From assembly GCA_900457075.1 (NCBI GenBank), contig UGYN01000002.1, positions 2,604,001 to 2,668,000 of the forward strand: a DNA stretch of 64,000 nucleotides, in the 5' to 3' direction. The translations under genes and the position numbers were made by a program. Source of the DNA: Serratia quinivorans (GTDB taxonomy: Bacteria > Pseudomonadota > Gammaproteobacteria > Enterobacterales > Enterobacteriaceae). This document shows, piece after piece, positions 20,426 to 29,544 of the stretch. The notes below the pieces were generated by a model. That model saw only the letters and a list, made by a program, of their open reading frames with translations, made no database searches and was not told the origin of the DNA. Positions within the stretch are counted from its first letter, which is position 1. Every line of letters begins with the position of its first letter.

Positions 20426-20476
20426 GAAATCGATTACATTTTGCTCATGGTGAAAATGAAATCGATTACATTTTGC
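20426..20476. promoter_or_regulatory. Two identical 19-bp operator repeats
   Basis: GAAATCGATTACATTTTGC occurs at 20426-20444 and again at 20458-20476, a 32-bp period (three helical turns). Each copy contains the near-palindrome GAAATCGATTAC with a central CG, as expected for a LacI/GalR-family operator. They lie 48 bases before the first gene of the operon. Confidence 0.72.
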
Positions 20477-20523
20477 GATTTCACGTTATTTCGCTGAACC
20501 CATAATCTGAAAAGAGGGGGCGG

Positions 20524-21441
20524 ATGCAGGTGCAACTGAGAGTAGCGGAAAACAGTGATCGCCAGGCGGTCGCACAACTGATTCATCTGTCGACCAATGC
20601 CTGGTATCAACGCCACGGCATGGGCGCCATCTTTTCCGCAGCACCGACCAGCTGCGGGCTGTTTGTTGACGTCTATCGCCATCTGGATACCGGACAGCAC
20701 TGGGTTGCGCACGATGAACAGGGCGTGCTGTGCGGTTCCTGCTTCTTTCACCCGCGTGAAACTCATCTCGGGCTGGGCATCATGAATGTACATCCCGACT
20801 ACTTTGGTCGTGGTATCGCCGTGCAGCTGATGGCGAAAGCCGACGAACTGGCGGGATCGCTACCTATACGCCTGATTTCCAGCGCGTTAAATCTGGACTC
20901 CTACGCGTTGTACCACCGTGCCGGCTTCACGCCCTATGCGATTTATCAGGATATGGCGATCCCGGTGCCGGTAGAGGGATTTTCCTTCCCCAGTCTGACG
21001 CGCGGCAGAGTGCGCGCCGCCCAGCCAGATGATCTGCCCGGCATCCTGCAGTTGGAACGAATGCTGTTGGGCATCGAACGTCGGCGCGATATTGACTACT
21101 TCCTCAATGACGCCAGCGGGCTATGGCGCACTGCCGTGTGGGAACTTGACGGCAGCATGGGCGGTTATCTGGCTTCGGTGGCGCATCCGGCTTCCCGCCT
21201 GTTGGGGCCGGGCTGTAGCCACAGCGAAGAGATTGCCCTGGAGTTGATCGGTTGGATGCTGGATCGCCACCATCGCGGTACCACGCCTGTGGTGCTGGTA
21301 CCGGCGCAACGTTCCGCCCTCAGCCAGGTGCTGTTGCAGTGGGGCGGGCGGATTTGTGAATTGCATTTGGCGCAGGTGAAAGGCCGTGCGCTACAACCCG
21401 GCGGTGTGGTTATGCCGTCCTTCCTGCCGGAAAGCGGTTAG
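20524..21441 (+). CDS. GNAT-family protein with tandem acetyltransferase-like halves
   Basis: A 305-residue protein. The N-terminal half (about 1-150) is a GNAT fold with the acetyl-CoA-binding motif A around PDYFGRGIAVQL (91-102). The second half starts like a GNAT first strand and helix (RVRAAQPDDLPGILQLE, about 163-179) but lacks a clear motif A, so it may be a degenerate copy. It is the first gene after the twin operators and lies 31 bases before the transporter gene, so it is probably part of the operon. An acetyltransferase heading a sugar operon is unusual. It could acetylate the substrate, a product or an enzyme; none can be shown. Confidence 0.72.
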   Translation: MQVQLRVAENSDRQAVAQLIHLSTNAWYQRHGMGAIFSAAPTSCGLFVDVYRHLDTGQHWVAHDEQGVLCGSCFFHPRETHLGLGIMNVHPDYFGRGIAVQLMAKADELAGSLPIRLISSALNLDSYALYHRAGFTPYAIYQDMAIPVPVEGFSFPSLTRGRVRAAQPDDLPGILQLERMLLGIERRRDIDYFLNDASGLWRTAVWELDGSMGGYLASVAHPASRLLGPGCSHSEEIALELIGWMLDRHHRGTTPVVLVPAQRSALSQVLLQWGGRICELHLAQVKGRALQPGGVVMPSFLPESG

Positions 21442-21472
21442 ACAACACCACAACAAGACCAATGGGGGAATT

Positions 21473-22732
21473 ATGCAAACTGACAGCGCGGTCCTGGGGA
21501 CCAAAAGCGTCACATTCAAATGGGTGGTGCCGCGGTTGGCACTGATGATGTTTCTGCAGTTCTTTGTTTGGGGGGCGTGGTACGTCACGCTCGGCGTAGT
21601 GATGGGTAAGTTCGGCCTGGCGGCGATCATCGGCGATGCTTACTCGACCGGGCCGATCGCTTCGATTCTGTCACCGTTTGTGCTGGGCATGCTGGTCGAT
21701 CGCTTCTTCGCATCGCAGAAGGTGCTGGGGGTGCTGCATCTGATCGGTGCCGGGTTGTTGTGGCTGATGCCCGGCTTCTTCAGCAGTGGACAGAGCGGCC
21801 TGTTGTGGATCATTTTCGGTTATATGTTGTGTTATATGCCGACTATCGCTCTCAGCAACAACGTGGCGTTTTATAGCCTGAGCAACAGCGAAAAAGCCTT
21901 TCCTGTGGTGCGGGCGTTCGGCACCTTTGGCTGGATTGTCGCTGGGCTGATCGTCGGTGCCAGCGGATTGTCAGACAGTACCGGTATTTTCACACTGGCG
22001 GCGGTGGCCTCGTTGGTGTTGGCCATTTACAGCTTCACCTTGCCACACACCCCGGCACCGGAACGCGGCAAACCGATAAAAATGCGTGACCTGCTGTGTG
22101 CCGATGCTTTCGCCATGCTCAAGCAGCGACACTTCCTGGTGTTTATCATCTGCGCGACGCTGATCTCTATCCCGCTGGCGGCCTACTATGCCTATGCCGC
22201 GCCTTTCATCGCGGCGACCGGTTTCAGCAATGTCGGCGGGGTGATGTCGCTGGGGCAGATGTCCGAACTGTTCTTTATGCTGCTGATCCCGTTTCTGTTT
22301 GTACGGCTGGGCATCAAGGTGATGCTGTTGATTGGCATGTTGGCGTGGTTCCTGCGCTACGTGATGTTTGCGCTGGGGATTACCGAAGAACTGCGCTGGA
22401 TGATTTACCTCGGCATCATTCTGCACGGTATGTGCTACGACTTCTTTTTCGTGATCGGTTTTATCTACACCGACAAGGTGGCCGGTGACAAGGTCAAGGG
22501 CCAGGCCCAGAGTCTGCTGGTGTTGTTCACCTATGGTCTGGGCATGTTGATCGGTTCGCAAATCAGCGGTGCACTGTTCAATCGTTTGGTGACGGCGGAA
22601 GGGGCGGCAGCGCTGCCACAGTGGCAGAGTTTCTGGTGGTATCCGGCCATCGGTGCGCTGGCGATCGCGGCACTGTTCTTCTTCACCTTCAATTACCGGG
22701 AAATCCCGCAAGGGGAGCAACGCGATGACTGA
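21473..22732 (+). CDS. MFS transporter, nucleoside:H+ symporter (NHS) family
   Basis: A 419-residue inner-membrane protein with about 12 transmembrane helices. The first helix, FLQFFVWGAWYVTLGVVMGK, resembles NupG/XapB, where FLQF-WG-W-TTLG is the hallmark. The substrate could be a nucleoside or a glycoside; the oxidoreductase neighbours favour a sugar or polyol derivative. ATG 21473 follows GGGGGAA closely. Its last eight bases overlap the next gene. Confidence 0.85.
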   Translation: MQTDSAVLGTKSVTFKWVVPRLALMMFLQFFVWGAWYVTLGVVMGKFGLAAIIGDAYSTGPIASILSPFVLGMLVDRFFASQKVLGVLHLIGAGLLWLMPGFFSSGQSGLLWIIFGYMLCYMPTIALSNNVAFYSLSNSEKAFPVVRAFGTFGWIVAGLIVGASGLSDSTGIFTLAAVASLVLAIYSFTLPHTPAPERGKPIKMRDLLCADAFAMLKQRHFLVFIICATLISIPLAAYYAYAAPFIAATGFSNVGGVMSLGQMSELFFMLLIPFLFVRLGIKVMLLIGMLAWFLRYVMFALGITEELRWMIYLGIILHGMCYDFFFVIGFIYTDKVAGDKVKGQAQSLLVLFTYGLGMLIGSQISGALFNRLVTAEGAAALPQWQSFWWYPAIGALAIAALFFFTFNYREIPQGEQRDD

Positions 22733-23804
22733 TTTGCGTGTGCTGGTGGTGGGCTGCGGCAATATGGGGGCTTCACATGCTGAAGCCTATCACGATATGG
22801 ACGGCGTCGAGATTTGCGGCTTGGTGGCGCGCGGTGATTCGCGGCATCGGCTCAATACCCGGTTGGGGGGCGGTTACCCGGTGTTCAGTGATTTCGCCCA
22901 GGCGCTGACGGTGACGCGTCCGGATGCGGTTTGCCTGACCACCTGGCCAGATACCCATGAAGCCTACGCGTTGGCGGCGCTGGCTGCCGGTTGCCATCTG
23001 TTCATTGAAAAACCGCTCGCCACTACCCTGGTCGGTGCGGAGCGAGTGATTGCCGCCGCGCGGGCCGCCGGGCGGCAACTGGTGGTCGGCTATATTCTGC
23101 GTCACCATCCGTCATGGCAACAATTTGTCGAATTGGCCCGTGACCTGGGCAAACCGCTGGTGATGCGCATGAACCTCAATCAACAGAGTCACGGTGCGAT
23201 GTGGGATGTGCACCGCAATTTGATGCAGTCGCTGTCGCCGATTGTCGACTGTGGCGTGCATTACCTTGACGTGATGTGCCAGATGACCCAGTCGGAGCCG
23301 GTCAGCGTCAGCGCCATCGGAGCACGACTGAGTGAGGAGCTGCCGCCGGAAATGTACAACTATGGCCAGTTACAGGTGCGTTTTGCCGATGGCTCCGTTG
23401 GCTGGTACGAAGCCGGCTGGGGGCCGATGATCAGCGAAACCGCCTACTTCGTCAAAGACGTGATTGGACCGCGTGGCTCAGTCTCGATCGTCGCGCGGCA
23501 GGCGGATGCGGATTCAGATAACGTCGACGGCCACACCCGTACCGACTCGTTGCGTATCCACAGCGCGGCGTTGGATAGCACTAATCAGTTTCTCCAGTCG
23601 GACCGCTGGATTGACTGTCAGGACGAACCGGACCATTTGGCGCTGTGCCTGAGCGAGCAGCGCTATTTTCTTCAGGCGATCCAGGACGGGTTGGATCTCG
23701 ACCGGCATTGGCAGGATGCCCTGAACAGCCTGCGGGTGGTACTGGCGGCGGACGAAGCGGTGCGCAGCCGGCAAACAGTAATGTTAGGGAGGTCATCAGC
23801 ATGA
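22725..23804 (+). CDS. Gfo/Idh/MocA-family oxidoreductase (first of two)
   Basis: A 359-residue NAD(P)-dependent dehydrogenase. The Rossmann motif is VVGCGNMGASHAE (8-20). The catalytic lysine is in EKPLATT (Lys96), and the family's Asp-x3-His pair is Asp175/His179 (SPIVDCGVHYLD). Members oxidise sugars or polyols such as inositol and 3-OH groups of glucosides. ATG 22725 overlaps the transporter gene by eight bases and has AAGGGGAG upstream; its own stop overlaps the next start (ATGA). Cytoplasmic. The precise substrate is unknown. Confidence 0.87.
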   Translation: MTDLRVLVVGCGNMGASHAEAYHDMDGVEICGLVARGDSRHRLNTRLGGGYPVFSDFAQALTVTRPDAVCLTTWPDTHEAYALAALAAGCHLFIEKPLATTLVGAERVIAAARAAGRQLVVGYILRHHPSWQQFVELARDLGKPLVMRMNLNQQSHGAMWDVHRNLMQSLSPIVDCGVHYLDVMCQMTQSEPVSVSAIGARLSEELPPEMYNYGQLQVRFADGSVGWYEAGWGPMISETAYFVKDVIGPRGSVSIVARQADADSDNVDGHTRTDSLRIHSAALDSTNQFLQSDRWIDCQDEPDHLALCLSEQRYFLQAIQDGLDLDRHWQDALNSLRVVLAADEAVRSRQTVMLGRSSA

Positions 23805-24865
23805 AAACCATTCAGGGGCCGGGGCTGTTTCTGGCCCAGTTTATCGGCCCGCAGGCGCCGTTTGATTCGCTGGACGGGTTGGCCGGTTGGGCCGCCGGGC
23901 TGGGGTTTAAAAGCCTGCAGATCCCGACCACGTCCCCTGCTATTTTTGATCTCAAGCGGGCGTCCCACAGTCAGGAGTATTGTGACGAGGTGCGCGCGTT
24001 GCTGGCGGGGCACGGCCTGACGATCTCCGAGTTATCCACCCATTTGCAGGGGCAACTGGTGGCGGTGCATCCGGCTTACGATCCGGCTTTTGACGGCTTT
24101 GCTCCGGTTCAGGTGCGCGGCAATTCTCAGGCCCGGCAAGCATGGGCAACGGAGCAATTGCTGATGGCAGCGCAGGCATCGCAGAGGTTGGGATTAGCCG
24201 CACACGTGACTTTTTCTGGCGCGCTGGCCTGGCCCTATTTTTACCCCTGGCCACCGCACAATGCGCTGTTGCTGGAGGAAGCCTTCGGGCAACTGGCACA
24301 GCGTTGGCGGCCGATCCTCGATGCTTTTGACGACGTCGGTGTTGACCTCTGCTATGAACTTCACCCAGGGGAGGATCTGCATGACGGTGTGACCTTTGAG
24401 CGCTTTCTACGGCAGGTTGGCAATCACCCGCGTTGCCATATCCTGTATGACCCCAGCCATCTGCATTTGCAGCAGATGGACTATCTTGGCTTTATTGATG
24501 TTTATCACCCGCGCATTCGGGCGTTTCACGTCAAGGATGCTGAATATCGGCCCAATGCTCGCAGCGGCGTGTACGGCGGTTATCAGCCGTGGCTGGAAAG
24601 ACCCGGACGCTTTCGTTCACTCGGCGATGGGCAGATCGACTTCCCGGCAATTTTCAGCAAGCTGGCGCAGTACGATTTTCCCGGCTGGGCCACGCTGGAG
24701 TGGGAGTGCTGTCTGAAATCGCCGGAGGCCGGTGCGCGGGAAGGGGCTGAGTTTATCGCCCGCCATATTATTCCGGTCGCTGAGAGGGCGTTTGATGATT
24801 TTGCCGCCGTCGGCGGTGAACGCAAACAGGTCAGACAGATGTTGGGTATGGGAGAGCAACCATGA
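23801..24865 (+). CDS. Sugar phosphate isomerase/epimerase-like TIM-barrel protein
   Basis: A 354-residue member of the AP-endonuclease-2/xylose-isomerase-like TIM-barrel family. Likely metal ligands are spread along the barrel as in this family: Glu186 (CYELHPGE), Asp217 and His220 (YDPSHLH), His243 (FHVKDAE) and Glu300 (TLEWECC). Related enzymes isomerise or epimerise keto-sugars (for example YcjR on 3-keto-hexosides in E. coli). It is coupled by ATGA overlaps to the oxidoreductase genes on both sides, so it very likely acts on the keto-product of one of them. AGGGAGG precedes the ATG. Confidence 0.85.
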   Translation: MKTIQGPGLFLAQFIGPQAPFDSLDGLAGWAAGLGFKSLQIPTTSPAIFDLKRASHSQEYCDEVRALLAGHGLTISELSTHLQGQLVAVHPAYDPAFDGFAPVQVRGNSQARQAWATEQLLMAAQASQRLGLAAHVTFSGALAWPYFYPWPPHNALLLEEAFGQLAQRWRPILDAFDDVGVDLCYELHPGEDLHDGVTFERFLRQVGNHPRCHILYDPSHLHLQQMDYLGFIDVYHPRIRAFHVKDAEYRPNARSGVYGGYQPWLERPGRFRSLGDGQIDFPAIFSKLAQYDFPGWATLEWECCLKSPEAGAREGAEFIARHIIPVAERAFDDFAAVGGERKQVRQMLGMGEQP

Positions 24866-25983
24866 GATTACGCTTGGGGATGGTCGGCGGTGGCGAAGGG
24901 GCCTTTATCGGCGCAGTGCATCGTCTGGCGGCGCGGATGGACGATGAGTTTGAGCTGGTAGCCGGGGCTTTCTCTGCTGATTGGGAAAACTGTCGCCGCA
25001 CCGGCGAACGGCTACACCTCGACCCACAGCGCTGCTATCACGATTTTAAGCAGATGGCGCAGGCAGAGGCGGCGCGCGAAAACGGCATCGATGTGGTGGC
25101 TATCGTCACCCCCAATTATCTGCATGCGCCGGTGGCGACCGCGTTTCTTAACGCCGGCATCGACGTCATCTGCGACAAGCCTCTGTGCAACAGCTATGCC
25201 GAGGCGTTGCAGTTGGCCGAGACGGTGCAGCGTAGCGGAAAGCAGCTGATATTGACCCATAACTACAGTGCCTATCCGTTGGTGCGCGAGGCGCGTAGTC
25301 GGGTATTAGCCGGTGAATTGGGGGCGATCCGCTTTATCGAGGTGGAGTATTTGCAAGAATGGCTGGCGCAGCCGCTGGAACTGACCGACAACAAGCAGGC
25401 TGGCTGGCGTTCCCAGCCAGAAAAGGCCGGGGCCGGCTGTATTGGTGATGTGGGTACCCATGCCTGGCAGTTGGCGCACTTTGTTAGCGGCCTGTTGCCG
25501 CAGGCGATCAGCACCGAACTCACTGCGTTTATTGCTGGGCGCCAGATAGACGACGATGTGCGGGTGCAGATGCGCTACGCCAACGGTGCCAGAGGCCGAC
25601 TGTGGGCCAGTCAGGTGGCTTGTGGCCATGAGAACGGCCTGCGGTTGAGAGTCTATGGTAGCGACGGCAGCCTGGAGTTTTGTCAGGAACAACCGAATCA
25701 GCTGTGGATGCGGCCCCGGGATGCGCCAGCCTATTGCATAACCCGCGCCTCTTCATTCCAGTATGTGGAGAACCGTTCACTGGCACGGGTACCGGCAGGG
25801 CATCCTGAAGGCTATCTGGAAGGATTTGGTCAGATTTACCGCGAGGCGGCGGCACGATTGCGGGATGGGCCGCAGGCGGCCCCCCTGTTACCGGGGATTG
25901 AGACCGGGGTGCAGGGCATGGCATTTATCGATGCTGCCCAACGTAGCAGTGCTGCCGGCGGGCAATGGATCGACCTGAATTAA
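24862..25983 (+). CDS. Gfo/Idh/MocA-family oxidoreductase (second of two)
   Basis: A 373-residue NAD(P)-dependent dehydrogenase, only distantly similar to the first. The nucleotide-binding loop is GGGEGAFIG (9-17). The catalytic lysine is in CDKPLCN (Lys106), and the Asp-x3-His pair is Asp196/His200 (GDVGTHAWQL). It overlaps the TIM-barrel gene by four bases and ends the operon. A paired dehydrogenase can carry out the return reduction or oxidise a second carbon. Substrate unknown. Confidence 0.87.
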   Translation: MRLRLGMVGGGEGAFIGAVHRLAARMDDEFELVAGAFSADWENCRRTGERLHLDPQRCYHDFKQMAQAEAARENGIDVVAIVTPNYLHAPVATAFLNAGIDVICDKPLCNSYAEALQLAETVQRSGKQLILTHNYSAYPLVREARSRVLAGELGAIRFIEVEYLQEWLAQPLELTDNKQAGWRSQPEKAGAGCIGDVGTHAWQLAHFVSGLLPQAISTELTAFIAGRQIDDDVRVQMRYANGARGRLWASQVACGHENGLRLRVYGSDGSLEFCQEQPNQLWMRPRDAPAYCITRASSFQYVENRSLARVPAGHPEGYLEGFGQIYREAAARLRDGPQAAPLLPGIETGVQGMAFIDAAQRSSAAGGQWIDLN

Positions 25984-26090
25984 TTTATATTCCCATAAGT
26001 AATAACGCAGTTTTTTTTATTCTTTTATAGCTCGTCACCGCTCAGATAAAACTGTCAGCAACTGAACAGACTTTTATCAACGGAGCGATC

Positions 26091-27086
26091 ATGGCGAGCA
26101 AACACTTTTCATTACGCGGCGCGGCACTGCTGGTGTTATCACTTGCTGCGGCTAACGCCTATGCGGTGGACGTGACCGTGGCGTACCAGACTTCGGCGGA
26201 ACCCGCCAAGGTGGCGCAGGCGGAAAACAGCTTCGCCAAACAGTCTGGTGCCACCGTTGACTGGCGTAAATTCGACAGCGGCTCCAGCGTGCTGCGTGCT
26301 TTGGCCTCCGGTGACGTGCAGATCGGTAATATCGGTTCCAGCCCACTGGCGGTGGCCGCCAGCCAAAAACTCCCTATCGAAGTCTTCCTGATCGCCTCCC
26401 AGCTCGGTAGCTCCGAAGCCCTGGTGGTGAAGAAAGAGATCAAAACCCCGCAGGACTTGATCGGCAAGCGAATCGCCGTGCCCTTTATCTCAACCACTCA
26501 CTACAGCCTGCTGGCCTCGCTCAAGCACTGGGGCATCAAGCCTGAGCAGGTCAAAATTCTCAATCTGCAACCGCCGGCCATTGCCGCTGCCTGGCAGCGC
26601 GGTGACATCGACGGAGCCTACGTCTGGGCGCCGGTAGTCAATGAATTAGCCAAGCAGGGCAAGGTACTGACCGATTCCGCCCAGGTTGGGCAATGGGGCG
26701 CGCCGACGCTTGACGTCTGGGTGGTGCGCAAGGACTTTGCCGAAAAACATCCTGAAGTGGTGACCGCCTTTGCCGCCAGCGCGTTGAACGCCCAAAAAGC
26801 CTATCTGGCGCAGCCGGAGCAGTGGCTGAAGGATAAAGGCAATCTCAACACGCTGTCCCGTTTGAGCGGCGTGCCGGAAGAACAGATACCGGTGCTGGTG
26901 AAGGGCAATACCTATTTGCCGGTGGCGGAGCAAATAACCCAACTTGGCCAGCCGGTGGACAAGGCTATCCGCGATACCGCCGAGTTCCTTAAACAGCAGG
27001 GCAAAATTCCGCAGGTCGACGGTGATTACAGTGCCTACGTCACCGATCGGTTTGTGAAACAGGTGCAGGCTGCGCCGCAGTCGTAG
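26091..27086 (+). CDS. tauA: Taurine ABC transporter, periplasmic binding protein
   Basis: A 331-residue taurine-binding protein closely matching E. coli TauA (VAYQTSAEPAKVAQAEN-like start of the mature form). A signal peptide is clear, with probable cleavage after AYA (residue 25). It captures taurine in the periplasm for TauBC when sulphate is scarce. The upstream 107 bases are A/T-rich, with a TATAGC -10 candidate at 26026-26031 and no good -35. This fits an activator-dependent (CysB/Cbl) promoter, though I cannot define the site. First gene of tauABCD. Confidence 0.95.
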   Translation: MASKHFSLRGAALLVLSLAAANAYAVDVTVAYQTSAEPAKVAQAENSFAKQSGATVDWRKFDSGSSVLRALASGDVQIGNIGSSPLAVAASQKLPIEVFLIASQLGSSEALVVKKEIKTPQDLIGKRIAVPFISTTHYSLLASLKHWGIKPEQVKILNLQPPAIAAAWQRGDIDGAYVWAPVVNELAKQGKVLTDSAQVGQWGAPTLDVWVVRKDFAEKHPEVVTAFAASALNAQKAYLAQPEQWLKDKGNLNTLSRLSGVPEEQIPVLVKGNTYLPVAEQITQLGQPVDKAIRDTAEFLKQQGKIPQVDGDYSAYVTDRFVKQVQAAPQS

Positions 27087-27095
27087 GGGAGCAGC

Positions 27096-27863
27096 ATGTT
27101 AAACGTTAATCACCTTTCAGCAGAGTATCAGGGGCGCCCTGCGCTGCGCGACGTCTCGTTCCAGATTGACGCCGGGCAACTGGTGGTGGTGCTCGGGCCC
27201 TCGGGCTGTGGCAAAACCACGCTGCTGAATTTGATCGCCGGGTTTATCGAGCCTTCAGCTGGCAGCATCACGCTTGACGAAGTTCCCGTAAAAGGCCCCG
27301 GAGCCGAGCGGGGCGTGGTGTTCCAGCATGAAGGTTTACTGCCGTGGCGCAACGTGGTGGATAACGTGGAGTTTGGTCTGCAACTGGCCGGCGTCGGCAA
27401 ACAGCAGCGACGTCAGGTGGCACAAGAGATGTTGCAACGCGTCGGATTGGCCGGCTATGAACAGCACTTTATCTGGCAACTCTCCGGCGGCATGCGCCAG
27501 CGGGTAGGGATTGCCCGTGCGCTGGCTGCCGATCCGCGCCTGTTGTTGCTGGATGAGCCGTTTGGCGCGCTGGATGCATTTACCCGCGAACAAATGCAGG
27601 AACTGCTGTTGACCATCTGGCGGGATACCGGCAAACAGGTGCTGCTGATCACCCACGATATTGAAGAAGCGGTGTTTCTGGCCAGTGAACTGCTGTTGCT
27701 GTCGCCGGGACCGGGGCAGGTGGTGGAACGCCTGGCGCTTAACTTCGGCCAACGCTATGCCAACGGCGAGGCGTGCCGCTCGATCAAGTCCGACCCTGAA
27801 TTTATCGCGCAGCGCGAATATGTGCTGGGCAAAGTCTTTCAACAGCGCGAGGCCTTGCTATGA
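27096..27863 (+). CDS. tauB: Taurine ABC transporter, ATP-binding subunit
   Basis: A 255-residue ABC ATPase. Walker A is GPSGCGKTT (34-42), the signature is LSGGMRQRV (about 130-138), and Walker B is [12 protein letters not shown]. It powers uptake of taurine and perhaps other sulphonates with TauA and TauC. GGGGAGCAGC precedes the ATG, ten bases after tauA. The last four bases overlap tauC. The related SsuB is an alternative, but the tauA/tauD neighbours decide. Confidence 0.94.
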   Translation: MLNVNHLSAEYQGRPALRDVSFQIDAGQLVVVLGPSGCGKTTLLNLIAGFIEPSAGSITLDEVPVKGPGAERGVVFQHEGLLPWRNVVDNVEFGLQLAGVGKQQRRQVAQEMLQRVGLAGYEQHFIWQLSGGMRQRVGIARALAADPRLLLLDEPFGALDAFTREQMQELLLTIWRDTGKQVLLITHDIEEAVFLASELLLLSPGPGQVVERLALNFGQRYANGEACRSIKSDPEFIAQREYVLGKVFQQREALL

Positions 27864-28699
27864 GCCTGCATTCCGCCCTCAAAGAAGTTGTTCAGCCGCA
27901 GGCTGCCGCCCCGACGCGTCGTTTTAGCGTACCGCGTAACCTCTGGCTGAGCAGCGCCACCCTGCTGGTGGTATTGGCCATCTGGTGGGGCGTGACCGCG
28001 CTGAACCTGATCAGCCCGTTATTTCTACCGGCACCGCAGCAGGTGCTGCATCAACTGATTACCATCGCCAGCCCGCAAGGCTTTATGGACGCCACGCTAT
28101 GGCAGCATTTGGCCGCCAGCCTGGGGCGCATTCTGGTGGCGCTGTTGGCGGCGGTGATTATCGGTGTACCTGTGGGTATCGCCATGGGGCTGAACGATAC
28201 GGTGCGCGGCATTCTCGATCCGTTGATTGAAATTTACCGCCCGGTGCCGCCGCTGGCCTATTTACCGCTGATGGTGATTTGGTTCGGCATTGGCGAAACC
28301 TCGAAAATCTTGCTGATTTATCTGGCGATCTTCGCCCCGGTGACATTGTCTGCCGTAGCCGGTGTGCGCAGTGTGGCGCAGGTTCGCGTGCGGGCCGCCC
28401 GTGCGCTGGGGGCCAACCGTTGGCAGTTGCTGCGTTTTGTGGTGCTGCCTAGCGCCTTGCCGGAGATTTTAACCGGCATCCGAATTGGGCTGGGGGTTGG
28501 TTGGTCGACGCTGGTGGCCGCAGAACTGATCGCCGCCACCCGCGGCCTGGGATTTATGGTGCAATCCGCCGGTGAGTTTCTGGCTACCGATGTGGTGCTG
28601 GCCGGTATCGGTGTGATTGCGATTATTGCATTTGGGCTGGAGCTGGGGCTGCGCGCCCTGCAGCGCCGATTGACCCCGTGGCACGGAGTAAACCAATGA
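27860..28699 (+). CDS. tauC: Taurine ABC transporter, permease subunit
   Basis: A 279-residue inner-membrane permease with about six helices and the EAA loop ([20 protein letters not shown], near 178-197) that docks TauB. The ATGA overlap with tauB (27860-27863) and with tauD (28696-28699) indicates coupled translation. Confidence 0.93.
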   Translation: MSLHSALKEVVQPQAAAPTRRFSVPRNLWLSSATLLVVLAIWWGVTALNLISPLFLPAPQQVLHQLITIASPQGFMDATLWQHLAASLGRILVALLAAVIIGVPVGIAMGLNDTVRGILDPLIEIYRPVPPLAYLPLMVIWFGIGETSKILLIYLAIFAPVTLSAVAGVRSVAQVRVRAARALGANRWQLLRFVVLPSALPEILTGIRIGLGVGWSTLVAAELIAATRGLGFMVQSAGEFLATDVVLAGIGVIAIIAFGLELGLRALQRRLTPWHGVNQ

Positions 28700-29544
28700 A
28701 CGAACGTTTAAGTATCACCCCATTGGGGCCTTATATCGGTGCGCTGGTGGAAAACGTTAATCTGGCACGCCCCCTGGGTGATGGCCAATTCGAACAGCTC
28801 TACCATGCATTGCTGAAACATCAGGTGCTGTTTCTGCGTAATCAGCCGATCACCCCGTTGCAACAGCGGAATTTGGCCGGTCGCTTCGGCGACCTGCATA
28901 TTCACCCGGTCTATCCGCAAGCCGCCGATGTGAAAGAGATTATCGTGCTGGATACCCATGACAATAATCCGCCGGACAATGATAACTGGCATACCGACGT
29001 GACCTTTATCGAGAATCCGCCGCTGGGGGCGATTCTGGCGGCGAAAACCCTGCCTTCCACCGGTGGCGATACGCTGTGGGCCAGTGGTATTGCGGCCTAT
29101 GAAGCGCTGTCTGAGCCGTTCAGGCAATTGCTGGCCGGGCTGAAGGCGGAGCATGATTTCACCAAGTCATTCCCGGAACACAAGCATCGCGGCAGCGAAG
29201 AAGAGCGCCAGCGCTGGCAGGTAGCGGTACAGAAAAATCCGCCGTTGCTGCATCCGGTAGTGCGCACGCATCCGGTCAGCGGCCGGCAGGCCCTGTTCGT
29301 CAATGAAGGTTTTACGACGCGGATTGTTGATCTGGCACCGAAGGAAAGCGACGCGCTGCTGAACTTTCTGTTCGCCCACATCACCAAGCCGGAGTTTCAG
29401 GTGCGTTGGCGTTGGCAGGAAAATGACATTGCCATCTGGGATAACCGCGTGACGCAGCATTACGCCAACGCGGATTATCTGCCGCAGCGGCGCATTATGC
29501 ACCGCGCGACCATTCTGGGGGACAAGCCTTTCTACAAGGCTTAA
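28696..29544 (+). CDS. tauD: Taurine dioxygenase
   Basis: A 282-residue Fe(II)/2-oxoglutarate-dependent dioxygenase that converts taurine to sulphite and aminoacetaldehyde, freeing sulphur. The iron ligands His99, Asp101 (NWHTDVTF) and His255 (TQHYAN) fall at the same numbers as in E. coli TauD. Arg270 (HRATI) binds 2-oxoglutarate. ATG 28696 overlaps the tauC stop. Its own stop overlaps the stop of the convergent yheS by three bases, so no intergenic terminator exists. Confidence 0.96.
   Translation: MNERLSITPLGPYIGALVENVNLARPLGDGQFEQLYHALLKHQVLFLRNQPITPLQQRNLAGRFGDLHIHPVYPQAADVKEIIVLDTHDNNPPDNDNWHTDVTFIENPPLGAILAAKTLPSTGGDTLWASGIAAYEALSEPFRQLLAGLKAEHDFTKSFPEHKHRGSEEERQRWQVAVQKNPPLLHPVVRTHPVSGRQALFVNEGFTTRIVDLAPKESDALLNFLFAHITKPEFQVRWRWQENDIAIWDNRVTQHYANADYLPQRRIMHRATILGDKPFYKA

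Noticed and set aside
21971..22762. 263-codon minus-strand frame opposite the NHS transporter
   Set aside because: Gln/His/Arg-rich antisense translation with no motif.
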